DNA of 64,000 bases from Bacteroidaceae bacterium. GTDB taxonomy: Bacteria > Bacteroidota > Bacteroidia > Bacteroidales > Bacteroidaceae. The position numbers were made by a program, and so were the translations under genes. Each line of letters starts with the position of its first letter. The stretch's first letter is position 1. Under the pieces are notes generated by a model. It was not told where the DNA came from. It did no database searches and saw only the letters and a list, made by a program, of their open reading frames with translations. Location: NCBI GenBank assembly GCA_017427185.1, contig JAFRTJ010000009.1, positions 1-64,000 of the forward strand. Direction: 5' to 3'. This document shows positions 27,014 through 35,826 of this stretch, one piece after another.

Positions 27014-29680
27014 ATGAAAACTTCTCGATTCTCCACCAGGTGCCGAATAGTCCTTTTCGTATCAGCGCTTTTCTCAGTTCTTTCCTTCTGTCGTGCTGAG
27101 GATATTGTCCTCACATCTACCTCTGCTACCCATCCTTACGAGCGAGGCCAATGGACAGCAGAGCAATGCGCCGCTTGGCAGGAAGAGTATGGGCCCATAC
27201 GAGGCATCAACTGTCCTTATCCTCCTTGCGGAGCCATGACCCAAGAGCAAGCCATAGCTTATGCTGCCAGTTTGGGATACAATTCAGTACGCTGGTGGCC
27301 AAGTGGTGGAACCAATGCCGACAATTACATCAAGGCAGTGGAGCAATGGGCAGGATGGGCCGACAAATATGGTATGACCGTCTCTCCCGTTTTCGGTTTC
27401 CCCCAATCTTATTTCAGCCAAAGCGACCACGCTTCTGCCTTGAAAAACCTCGAGAATCAAGTACGCAAGATCATCCGCCATTTCCGTGGCGACAAGCGAA
27501 TCATTCTATGGGACCTGTGGAATGAACCCAATCTGAATGATGGCGACACCAAAGAGATGATGGAATGGATAACCAAGATGGTCACCTGGTGCCAGCAAGA
27601 AGGATGTACGCAAGCCATCACCTCATCCCTTGTCTGGGATGGTGGCGTTTCCACCAATCAGGCTGCGGCAAGCGGAGGACGACTCCTGCGCGAGAATGTG
27701 GAGAAACTGATGGATGTCCACAACTATCACGACTACTCTTGCCAAGACGGATTCAACAATGAAACCTCTACCATGTATGCCCGCCTCAAGAAGATTTCCG
27801 ACCGTCCTATCGTATGCACGGAATGCATGACTCGAACGAACGGATCCACCTATGCACGCACGTTGATTGACTTCGCTAAATACAACATCAATTTCTATAC
27901 GTGGGGACTCTCAGCCTGCGACCCCAACTGGGAAGTCCGATGGAGTCGCTCCACCTTCTATAACTGGGATCCTATGTTCCACAATGCGCTCTATGCCGAC
28001 ATGGAGCCTTACAACGAAAGTGAGCCTCAATGGGTAAAGAACTATCAGTTCCAAGGAGATTTCGGCGGAGCAAAGACGGGAGCCGAATACACTGAGATAT
28101 GGTCCTCCCGCCGTGCATGGAAATGGATGCAGCATGGCGAGAGCAAAGGACTATACTGCAAAACTATCGCTGAGGCCATCACCAAAGTGAATACTCAAAA
28201 AAGAGACAAACTTTACAATACGATTGCCGTGCGCATCAACTATGCCAGCTGGGCTTCCAGCAACTCTGCTGCAAAGACTCAGTTCAACTCCCTACTTTCT
28301 GCCGCTGAGAGTGCCGGAATGACCGTGATTCCCATTCTGCTTACCAGCGAGAACCTGAGGAGCAACGTCAACACGCTGGCCACCTATGCCTTTAACTTCA
28401 TCAATGAATACTATTATGACCGCCGCATTCAGGCATGGTGTATTCTGGAGCAGACGGATGCCATCGGCAACGAGGCGAGCTTCAAGAGCAACCTGGAAAC
28501 CATCCTCCGCAAAGCTCGCTATGCCTTCCAGAATCAGCCTCTTTTCTGTGCGCCCCTTGTCACTGAGGGTGTAACGCCCGATTCTACCCAGACCGATGTC
28601 GCCAACCTGATGTGGCAACTCAGCGATGTCTGTGGTTTCTCTGCAAGCGATGCCAGCACGGAATTCCTGGAGCGGATGATGAAACATTACCATCGTCCCA
28701 TCTTCCTGTTGGGCAACAACAGCCTGACGGAAGGCATGCAGGACAATCATGTCAATTGGGCAACAGCTGCTGCACTCCCCTCCGAAGATGTCTCGAATTA
28801 CCATTTCAGCACTTTCTTGGACAACAATGAGGACCGCTCCTCCCGATGGCCGGGATGGAAAGCTTGGCGATGGATGAACCGCCCGCCCACTCGCGGTCTT
28901 TCCTTCAGCAACATCTCAAACGCCATTTCCATGCTGGAGAACTTGAACGGCACCGGCTCGCCCTACAATAGCATCAGCGTCGCCCTGGACTTCCGTGGTT
29001 ACAGAAGCAGTCAGGAAACATTCTTCGCTGACTTGGAAAACCTGCTCACTTTGGCTGCTGCAAACGGAATGACGGTACTGCCGCAATTGCTTTCCGACAC
29101 CTATTTCCGAATGTCTGCCTACGCTCTGACGGAATATGTGGAAAACGTGTTGACCCGCTATGCCAACGATACTCGTATACTGGCTTGGGATCTGTATAAC
29201 AAATTAAGTTCTGTCAACAGCAATCCCACCAAGGCAGAATCCATCATCGACGATCTCTTCAAGACAGCCAGAGCAACCGGAGCACAGCAGCCTATCTTCA
29301 TGACACCCTCCGTTTCCGTGAACACCTTCCCCAACGGATTCGATCCCATTGCATCCCTCGTTCACGGACGCTACGACGGATGGAGCCGTCTCACCTATGG
29401 AAGTGGAAGCGTCGACCTCTGCTACCGCATCTGGTGCATGAGCGATGTCATCTGCTACGCCTCCTCCCAGACTTCCCCTTATCTGGGATGGCTCAACGCT
29501 CAAGCCGCCAAGTTCGGACGCCCCCTCTTCTGCGCAGAATGGAAAGTACCCACCAGCGAAGCTCCCTCTGCCACAATGGAGATCTTCAAGGACATGCACA
29601 TCTCCTGGTTTGCCAATGGTAACTTGGACGAGGAGATGGTTCGAGATTTCACTTACCGCCCCGTTTCCACCCAGCATTAA
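27014..29680 (+). CDS. Large secreted GH-A/GH5-like glycosidase with three tandem barrel-like units
   Basis: 888 residues from the ATG at 27014 with a signal peptide ending at 'FCRAED'. The upstream extension lacks a signal and overlaps the previous gene. Unit 1 (about 25-345) is a clan-A TIM barrel: acid/base E171 in 'WDLWNEPN', nucleophile E270 in 'PIVCTECM'. Units 2 (about 355-590) and 3 (about 600-888) start with similar 'W-K/R-W-M ... GL' segments. At the equivalent positions unit 2 has 'AWCILEQTD' and 'PIFLLGNNS' (both catalytic residues apparently lost), while unit 3 has 'AWDLYNKLS' (acid/base lost) and 'PLFCAEWKV' (nucleophile position kept). Only unit 1 is likely catalytic; the others may bind glycan. 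Substrate unknown. Confidence 0.75.
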   Translation: MKTSRFSTRCRIVLFVSALFSVLSFCRAEDIVLTSTSATHPYERGQWTAEQCAAWQEEYGPIRGINCPYPPCGAMTQEQAIAYAASLGYNSVRWWPSGGTNADNYIKAVEQWAGWADKYGMTVSPVFGFPQSYFSQSDHASALKNLENQVRKIIRHFRGDKRIILWDLWNEPNLNDGDTKEMMEWITKMVTWCQQEGCTQAITSSLVWDGGVSTNQAAASGGRLLRENVEKLMDVHNYHDYSCQDGFNNETSTMYARLKKISDRPIVCTECMTRTNGSTYARTLIDFAKYNINFYTWGLSACDPNWEVRWSRSTFYNWDPMFHNALYADMEPYNESEPQWVKNYQFQGDFGGAKTGAEYTEIWSSRRAWKWMQHGESKGLYCKTIAEAITKVNTQKRDKLYNTIAVRINYASWASSNSAAKTQFNSLLSAAESAGMTVIPILLTSENLRSNVNTLATYAFNFINEYYYDRRIQAWCILEQTDAIGNEASFKSNLETILRKARYAFQNQPLFCAPLVTEGVTPDSTQTDVANLMWQLSDVCGFSASDASTEFLERMMKHYHRPIFLLGNNSLTEGMQDNHVNWATAAALPSEDVSNYHFSTFLDNNEDRSSRWPGWKAWRWMNRPPTRGLSFSNISNAISMLENLNGTGSPYNSISVALDFRGYRSSQETFFADLENLLTLAAANGMTVLPQLLSDTYFRMSAYALTEYVENVLTRYANDTRILAWDLYNKLSSVNSNPTKAESIIDDLFKTARATGAQQPIFMTPSVSVNTFPNGFDPIASLVHGRYDGWSRLTYGSGSVDLCYRIWCMSDVICYASSQTSPYLGWLNAQAAKFGRPLFCAEWKVPTSEAPSATMEIFKDMHISWFANGNLDEEMVRDFTYRPVSTQH

Positions 29681-29697
29681 TGTTAATCCCATAAAAG

Positions 29698-31458
29698 ATG
29701 AAGAAGCTCGTTTTCCTTTCTGCCATCCTGATTCTGACGGTAGCATCCTGTAAGCCAAAGACAGAGCGATGGGAGGTTCCCCAATGTGACTTGCCCGAGT
29801 TGCCTCCCATGCCTGAAATACCAGAGCCCTTGCCACAAGGTAGTGTCACGATGGGCGACGTAAATGACTTTCCGGAAGAGCAATTGGACATCCCCATCTG
29901 CGATGGTCCCTTCCAGCCCTCCTGGGAAAGTATCGAGAAAAACTATCCCGGCTCACCCCAGTGGCTGCGTGATGCGAAGTTCGGCATCTGGGTACACTTC
30001 GGGCCACAGGCAGCTGGAGAAAGCAATGACTGGTATGCCCAAAGGCTTTACAACGAGAACGACGAGACGGCCTACCCCAATCACCTGCGCCGCTTCGGAC
30101 ATCCTTCGGAGGTGGGCTACAAGGAGGTGCTGCACAGCTGGAATCCCGACAAACTCGACCCCAAGTTTCTGACGAAACTTTACAAAAAGGCAGGGGCTCG
30201 CTTCCTGATGATTCAGGGTGTCCACCACGACAACTTCGACCTCTGGAACTCACGCTACCAACCTTGGAACTCAGTGAACATCGGGCCGAAACGCGACCTG
30301 CTCCGCGAGTGGGCCGAAGCCTGTCACGAAGAGAAGATGCGCTTCGGCGTCACCTTCCATCACGAATACACTTGGTGGTGGTGGCAGACAGCCTTCGGCT
30401 GCGACACAAAGGGAGACAAGGCTGGAGTGCCCTACGACGGAAACCTGACACTGGCCGACGGGAAAGGCAAGTGGTGGGAAGGCTACGACCCTCGCCGCCT
30501 CTATGGCATAGACCTGCGTGAGTATAAGACTGTCGCCACACAATTCCTTCCCGACCCAGGCATCTTCACACGCCATCTCGACTATGCACGCTGGTATGCC
30601 ACACAATGGGCCCTTCGCATCATGGACGTGACGGCTCACTATGACCCTGACTTCATCTACACAGACGGCACTACTCAGGGACCTTTCTCTGGAGACCAGA
30701 CGGGTACCGGCTACAAGTGCAACGCTATGCCTTTGGTGATGGCAGACTTTTACAACCGTTTGCTGCGCGATCGTGGGAAAGTGGATGGCTTCAGTGTCGT
30801 GAAGTTCCGCCGCCCGACAAACGGTACCGTCACCACAGCTGAATTCGGATTCCCCGATGACATCAACACCTCGCAACCCTGGATTCGCGAGCAACCTGTG
30901 GGCGGGTGGTACTGGGCACCCGGCTTCTACTACGACGCACCCTCTGTATGCCGTTTCATCATCGAGGCTGCCAGCCGTGATGGAAACTGCGCCCTCAACA
31001 TCGCCTTCCGCCCCGACGGTTCATTGGATGAGACATGCGAAGAAATGCTGGAGGAGGTAGGACGCTGGATGGAAGTCTGCGGCGAAGGCATTTATGGCAG
31101 CCACGCGTGGAAAGTACTGGGCGAGGGAGCCACCGATGAAAATGGCCATCTGGTGAAGTTGCCAGGCGGTGCAATGGGTCGTGAGCAGGCCGACTTCCCC
31201 TTCACGCCTCAGGACATACGCTTCACGCTGGGCCAGAATGGTGCTGTATATGCCTTCTGCATGAAAGCTCCAGAGCCTGGCCAGGTCATTGCCATCAAGT
31301 CGCTGGGCGCTCGTGCAGGACTGTTGGAGAAAATCGGAAAAGTCCGACTGCTGGGTTACAAGGGCAAACTGAAATGGCAACGCACGGAAGACGCGCTGGA
31401 GATAACATGTCCCCAGGAGATTCCCTTCCCGTCTGTCGCAGCCTTTAGGATAGAGTAG
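29698..31458 (+). CDS. Alpha-L-fucosidase-like GH29 lipoprotein
   Basis: 586 residues with lipoprotein signal 'LILTVASCKP'. GH29 motifs: 'WLRDAKFGIWVHFGPQA', 'FLMIQGVHHDNFDLWNS' with the substrate-binding HH pair, 'FGVTFHHEYTWWWW', and nucleophile D323 in 'FIYTDGTT'. A C-terminal beta-sandwich (about 470-586) is typical. The unusual 'HHEYTWWWW' block and long loops set it apart from the fucosidase at 8111, so linkage specificity may differ. It is the last gene of the long co-directional run, with a 1.36-kb gap behind it. Confidence 0.82.
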   Translation: MKKLVFLSAILILTVASCKPKTERWEVPQCDLPELPPMPEIPEPLPQGSVTMGDVNDFPEEQLDIPICDGPFQPSWESIEKNYPGSPQWLRDAKFGIWVHFGPQAAGESNDWYAQRLYNENDETAYPNHLRRFGHPSEVGYKEVLHSWNPDKLDPKFLTKLYKKAGARFLMIQGVHHDNFDLWNSRYQPWNSVNIGPKRDLLREWAEACHEEKMRFGVTFHHEYTWWWWQTAFGCDTKGDKAGVPYDGNLTLADGKGKWWEGYDPRRLYGIDLREYKTVATQFLPDPGIFTRHLDYARWYATQWALRIMDVTAHYDPDFIYTDGTTQGPFSGDQTGTGYKCNAMPLVMADFYNRLLRDRGKVDGFSVVKFRRPTNGTVTTAEFGFPDDINTSQPWIREQPVGGWYWAPGFYYDAPSVCRFIIEAASRDGNCALNIAFRPDGSLDETCEEMLEEVGRWMEVCGEGIYGSHAWKVLGEGATDENGHLVKLPGGAMGREQADFPFTPQDIRFTLGQNGAVYAFCMKAPEPGQVIAIKSLGARAGLLEKIGKVRLLGYKGKLKWQRTEDALEITCPQEIPFPSVAAFRIE

Positions 31459-31546
31459 CGAAGAATCCACCTGTCGCTCCGTTTCCACCCTGCATCACCC
31501 CAATTCCTAAGATGCAACGGGAATTACGTCATTTTCAGGGGGCAAA

Positions 31547-31656
31547 AACGCGTTCTTTGGGGCGGTTTAACGCCTTGTTGAGGGTGTTTTAACGCGTTCT
31601 TTGGGCATTTTTGATGTCTCAGCAGGCCTTTTTCGACACGTTGAAACTGCCGCCTC
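31547..31656. repeat. 22-bp-period array, locus 1
   Basis: Units begin at 31547, 31569, 31591, 31613 (degenerate) and 31635, exactly 22 bp apart. The first and third share AACGCGTTCTTTGGG; the fifth contains ACACGTTGAAA, the core also found at 45491-45578 and, as near-palindrome, at 56843-56908. It lies about 90 bp 3' of the GH29 gene. Confidence 0.6.
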
Positions 31657-31716
31657 AGGGGAGCAGGTTTTTGTAAGTGACTGATTATCAGGGAAGAAGG
31701 GAAACGAAGGGGCAAA

Positions 31717-31753
31717 GCGTGACAATTGGGACAAAAGACAGCCCATTTTTTTC
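31717..31753 (+). repeat. TTGTCCC/GGGACAA-type repeat, copy 1
   Basis: Begins GCGTGACAATTGGGACAA and continues AAGACAGCCCATTTTTTTC. Further copies are at 32462-32500 and 32578-32620 on the same strand, and inverted at 32340-32367. All are within the non-coding island 31459-32800. Confidence 0.7.
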
Positions 31754-31825
31754 CCCCTTCGGAAGCTCAGCAAGGCGTCAGAGCGGAAACGCTTTCTTCT
31801 GCTCTTTGCGGGATGGAGGGACTAT

Positions 31826-32110
31826 TATTTAAATAGTTAGTAATAATGATGATATACTAATATATAAATTATATATATAATACATTATATATATACTTAT
31901 AACGATACCTACTATATATATTATAATAATATTATTAATAATATTACTTAAGTAGTTAAGTAGACAGTAGTTGTTAAGCCGTTACTGTTTACCAGTTATC
32001 GTCATCGTTATCGTCATCGTCGTAAACTATTGGCTTAACTAATATTATCAATATCATATATATACCTTATATATATTATTATTGTAGTAGTTAAATAGTT
32101 AAGTGATGTT
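31826..32110. other. Very AT-rich low-complexity segment in non-coding island
   Basis: About 285 bp of TA/TTA/AAT-rich sequence with many short palindromes (for example ATATATAT and AATATTATTAATAATATT) and repeated AGTAGTTAA words. No plausible gene. It sits in the middle of the 1.36-kb gap between the GH29 gene and the DUF6067-like gene, and the hexanucleotide repeat at 31995-32022 interrupts it. AT-rich, easily melted DNA could be a regulatory or replication-related element, but nothing else supports this. Confidence 0.6.
31995..32022. repeat. Short hexanucleotide tandem repeat, second locus
   Basis: Alternating GTTATC and GTCATC units, the same as at 143-170, here embedded in the AT-rich segment. 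Confidence 0.6.
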
Positions 32111-32339
32111 TTTGCTGAAGTAAGACATAAAAGAGGGGAAACCGATGGTTTTTCAGGCAAAAAATGCTGGTTTTTGAAGGAAAAATGCAGGAAAATGAGG
32201 CAAAAATGAGGCTTTTTTAGGCTGTAAACTAGAGAGTAATCATAGTAGAGTATCATCTAACTAATTGATTATTAACAATATAGACCAACTAACCAACTTT
32301 CTTCACCCTCGGTTTCGGGGAGTTTGGTGCATAAAAACA

Positions 32340-32367
32340 ATTGTCCCAATTGTCCCAATTGTCACGC
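32340..32367 (-). repeat. TTGTCCC-type repeat, inverted copy
   Basis: Reads TTGTCCCAATTGTCCCAATT and then GTCACGC, the reverse complement of the start of the other copies with the TTGTCCCAA unit doubled. The inverted copy could pair with the copies at 32462 or 32578 in a transcript. Confidence 0.7.
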
Positions 32368-32461
32368 AAGGATTTTTTCATCTTTGTGTCCTCGATAAGA
32401 ACTCAGAATCGAGCGTCTGCGTGGGAGTGGGGAAGCGTTGAAAGAAATATGCTGGAGCGAA

Positions 32462-32500
32462 GCGTGACAATTAGGACAAAAGACAGCCCATTTTTTTTCA
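32462..32500 (+). repeat. TTGTCCC/GGGACAA-type repeat, copy 2
   Basis: Begins GCGTGACAATTAGGACAA, one change from copy 1, followed by AAGACAGCCCA and a T run. Confidence 0.7.
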
Positions 32501-32577
32501 CCCTACAAGAAACAGAGATGGAGGAACGAATCGTTCCCCCATTGGGTTCAGCCAAATATGCCATAAAGGAGGCAAAA

Positions 32578-32620
32578 GCGTGACAATTGGGACAAAAGAC
32601 AGTCCATTTTTTTCACCCCC
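32578..32620 (+). repeat. TTGTCCC/GGGACAA-type repeat, copy 3
   Basis: Begins GCGTGACAATTGGGACAA, followed by AAGACAGTCCA, a T run and CACCCCC. It starts 116 bp after copy 2. This copy is closest to the promoter of the next gene. Confidence 0.7.
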
Positions 32621-32732
32621 ATGTAAGTTTCGGTTGATGTGTTTTTGCGGTAAGTCAATGAATTTTAAGAAGTTAACAAACCATTCTCGCGTTGGAAAGT
32701 TAAGGGAAAAGGCAGAAATGCAGGTCGAAAGC

Positions 32733-32762
32733 TTTGTTTCTGAAGGAAAATCATTATCTTTG
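32733..32762 (+). promoter_or_regulatory. Promoter of the DUF6067-like hydrolase gene
   Basis: TTTG (32733-32736), 18 bp, TATCTTTG (32755-32762). The start codon choices lie 38-56 bp downstream. Confidence 0.65.
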
Positions 32763-32818
32763 CATCAAAATACTCGATATGATTCTTTCTGTTTGTTGAA
32801 ATGTTGAGAATTATGACC

Positions 32819-35815
32819 ATGAAAGCAAAATGGATGATAAGTGTTTGCCTGCTTCTGTGGACAAGTATGGATAGGACATGGGCTTACGATGAGCATAGCC
32901 AGTACGAACCGTTCGCTCCTGACGGGGTGCCTTTCTGTGTGGCCGATACGGCATGGGATGCCGATGGATTGGGCAGTCACAGAGTGGTGGTGGAAGTGAA
33001 GGAAACATCGCTGAAAGCCGTCAGGGTGCTGCTGCGCTGGCGACGACCTGACAGGAGCCCTGAGAGGAAAACTATTGTGGTTATATATGCCGCCACAAGA
33101 AAGGAGGCAGAGCATGTCTATCTGGAATCCTGCAACGCAGAGGAAGGGGTGGCGTGGTTCCCTTCATCGGGAGCGGGACTCTACTATCTCTACTACCTGC
33201 CCCATCCCATCATCAGGGGGTGGGATGACTTCCGCTACAAACCTGGCTGGAACAGCTATACAACCTATGATGCTGAGGCAGGACAGAACTGGCGGAATTC
33301 GCTGGGCGACTCAAAGCCTGCGGAAGGCAGAGTGCTCCGCTACGAGGCCCGCAACGAGCACGAGTTCTTTTCTGCGATGGGAAACATAGCTACAGCAGAA
33401 GAAATGAATGCCCTGCGAACCAGTCATGCGGAGAATCCCATCGTCTTCATGGAGGACAGGAGTTTCCCCGCTCGCCTCACTCACCGCCTGCCCGTTCGAT
33501 GGGTGATGAACGGTCCGAACACGTCATACGAAGGCACAGCCCTGCGCAACGAATATTTCGTATGGCAGATTGGCCTCTGGGCTGCACACGGACGTCTGGA
33601 GAATGTCAAGATTGCCTTCTCTGACCTGAAGAACGAGAAGAGCGGAGAAATCATTCCAAGCACAGCGATGACCTGCTTCAACCAGGAGGGAACGAATTGG
33701 GACGGTACACCTCTCCTCTTCGATGTGGCTGTTCCCGAAGGGGATGTGCAAACCTTGTGGTGCGGCGTACAGGTTCCTGAGAATGCTGCGCCAGGCGATT
33801 ATCAGGGCAAAGTGACGATGACGGCAAAGAACGTGAAGCAACAGACGATGAACGTGCTGATCCACGTGGAGAACAAGGTGCTGGCCGACAAGGGCGACAG
33901 CGAGCTGTGGCGGTTGGCAAGGTTGCGCTGGCTGAACTCCACCATCGCTCAGGATAGTCTTCCCATAGCACCCTATCAAGCAATGCGGCTGAAGAAAAAC
34001 GTCATCCAGGCAACAGAGAAGAAGGTGCGCATCGGCACGGATGGATTGGCCCGATCCATACAGGTGAACGGACAGGAGGTGCTGGCGGCACCTGTCGGAT
34101 TGGAAATCGCAACGGCAAACAACGACACAATCCGTTTCGACAAGGGAACACTGAAGATGAAGAAACAGGCTGACGGTCTGGTGACATGGACATCGGAGCA
34201 GGACAAGGGAGGGATGCGGATGCAATTGGAGGGCCGCATGGAGTTCGACGGCTACATGCACTTCCAGCTGGGACTCTCGTCGCTCGCTGGGGACACGGAT
34301 GTGAATGACATCTGCCTGAAGACAACCTATACTCCACAGTCACAAACCTACATGATGGGCATCGGATTGCCAGGCGGTTATCGGCCAGAAACTTACAAAT
34401 GGAAGTGGGAAGGACCCTACGACAGCTATTGGATAGGCGGAGTGGAAGCAGGACTGCACGTGGAGTTCAGAGGAGGTTCCTACCACGGGCCTCTGCTCAA
34501 CGACTACAAACCTGCGCCGCCTGCAGTATGGGCTAACGATGGAAAGGGGGCAGTCAGCGTGAACGGCACCAAGGAGGCTACCGTTGTGGCTTCGATGGGA
34601 AAGACAAGACTCTCAACCGTCCCCATCCATCTGGAGTTCGCCTATAACATCACTCCTGTCAAGCCTGTAGACACTCGGAAACAGTTCAGCATGCGTTTCT
34701 ATCACGAAGGCTGGAGTAATTTCGATAAGGTGGCAGAAGAAACGGGAGCCAATATCTGCAACATTCACCATACCGCAGACTTGAACCCCGTCATCAACTA
34801 CCCCTTCATCATACAGGAACCTCTCAGGGACTTCGTACGCCACGAACACAAAGAGGGACGGAAGGTGAAACTCTACTACACCGTAAGAGAACTGACAAAC
34901 CACCTGCCAGAAATTTATGCTTTGAAGAGTCTGGGAAGTGAAATCATCGCTCCTGGCGTTGGCGAAGGGACTTCGTGGCTTTGCGAGCACCTGATAGAGA
35001 ACTACAGGCCTGCATGGTACACCGAAACGTCGTACCCCGACCTGAAGGACGAGGCATTCGTTCTAACCCCCAACTCACGGTGGCTGAACTATTATGTGGA
35101 AGGGCTCCGATGGATGGCGGAAAACTATGGAATTGACGGCATCTATATGGATGACGTATCGTTTGATCGCACGACTGTGAAGCGTATCCGCAAGGTACTG
35201 GAAAGGTACGGTCCACAAGGAGGACTCATCGACTTGCACTCAAACACAGCTTACTCCAGAGGGCCTGCCAACCAATATACCGAATTCTTCCCCTACATGG
35301 ATAGATTGTGGTTTGGCGAGTCGTTCAAATACAACGAGTTAAAACCCGACGAATGGCTGGTGACCTTTTCCGGCATCCCCTTCGGTCCCATGAGCGAGAT
35401 GCTGCAAGACGGCGGAAACCGTTATCTTGGAGCACTCTTTGGCGCCACAGCACGCTATGCAGGAACTCACACAGCCGTCCCCATGTGGAAACTTTGGAAG
35501 GAATTCGGCATTGAGGAGGCTCAGATGATAGGTTGGTGGGACGATCAATGCCCCATCATCCCCTCGGACGACGAAGTGAAGGCTACGGCATACGTGCGTT
35601 CTGATCGTGTACTTGTTGCCATCGGGAACTTTGCAAACGAGCCGAAAACCGTTACCCTGAACTTCAACTGGAAGCGATTGAGGATGCAGCCTGACAAGGT
35701 GAGAATAATCTTCCCACCCGTGGAGGACTTTCAGCAGGAAGGAACGTACAGCCCTGGTGATGCCATTACCATCAATGCGAAAGAGGGCCGATTGATCATT
35801 ATCGAACAGAGCTAA
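32819..35815 (+). CDS. Large secreted glycoside-hydrolase-like protein (DUF6067/GH123-like)
   Basis: 998 residues from the ATG at 32819, chosen because it begins directly with a signal peptide ('MKAKWMISVCLLLWTSMDRTWA'). ATGs at 32801 and 32813 are also in frame. The N-terminal half (about 25-600) is beta-sandwich-like. The second half looks like a TIM barrel: 'FSMRFYHEGWSNF', 'KVKLYYTVRELTNHLPEI', and 'YGIDGIYMDDVSFDR', where D778/D779 sit at the end of a strand as in acidic catalytic sites. A small beta domain ends the protein. I recognise it as related to Bacteroidetes proteins annotated DUF6067 or GH123-like; substrate unknown. It is transcribed alone and converges on the GH51 gene with 11 bp between stops. 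Confidence 0.65.
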   Translation: MKAKWMISVCLLLWTSMDRTWAYDEHSQYEPFAPDGVPFCVADTAWDADGLGSHRVVVEVKETSLKAVRVLLRWRRPDRSPERKTIVVIYAATRKEAEHVYLESCNAEEGVAWFPSSGAGLYYLYYLPHPIIRGWDDFRYKPGWNSYTTYDAEAGQNWRNSLGDSKPAEGRVLRYEARNEHEFFSAMGNIATAEEMNALRTSHAENPIVFMEDRSFPARLTHRLPVRWVMNGPNTSYEGTALRNEYFVWQIGLWAAHGRLENVKIAFSDLKNEKSGEIIPSTAMTCFNQEGTNWDGTPLLFDVAVPEGDVQTLWCGVQVPENAAPGDYQGKVTMTAKNVKQQTMNVLIHVENKVLADKGDSELWRLARLRWLNSTIAQDSLPIAPYQAMRLKKNVIQATEKKVRIGTDGLARSIQVNGQEVLAAPVGLEIATANNDTIRFDKGTLKMKKQADGLVTWTSEQDKGGMRMQLEGRMEFDGYMHFQLGLSSLAGDTDVNDICLKTTYTPQSQTYMMGIGLPGGYRPETYKWKWEGPYDSYWIGGVEAGLHVEFRGGSYHGPLLNDYKPAPPAVWANDGKGAVSVNGTKEATVVASMGKTRLSTVPIHLEFAYNITPVKPVDTRKQFSMRFYHEGWSNFDKVAEETGANICNIHHTADLNPVINYPFIIQEPLRDFVRHEHKEGRKVKLYYTVRELTNHLPEIYALKSLGSEIIAPGVGEGTSWLCEHLIENYRPAWYTETSYPDLKDEAFVLTPNSRWLNYYVEGLRWMAENYGIDGIYMDDVSFDRTTVKRIRKVLERYGPQGGLIDLHSNTAYSRGPANQYTEFFPYMDRLWFGESFKYNELKPDEWLVTFSGIPFGPMSEMLQDGGNRYLGALFGATARYAGTHTAVPMWKLWKEFGIEEAQMIGWWDDQCPIIPSDDEVKATAYVRSDRVLVAIGNFANEPKTVTLNFNWKRLRMQPDKVRIIFPPVEDFQQEGTYSPGDAITINAKEGRLIIIEQS

Positions 35816-35826
35816 AGACCCTTCCC

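Noticed and set aside
32341..32807. Two small overlapping open frames (80 and 75 codons) before the DUF6067-like gene
   Set aside because: They are made of the TTGTCCC-type repeat copies translated in one frame ('TKDSPFF' twice), which explains their similarity to each other. No start context or conservation argument.
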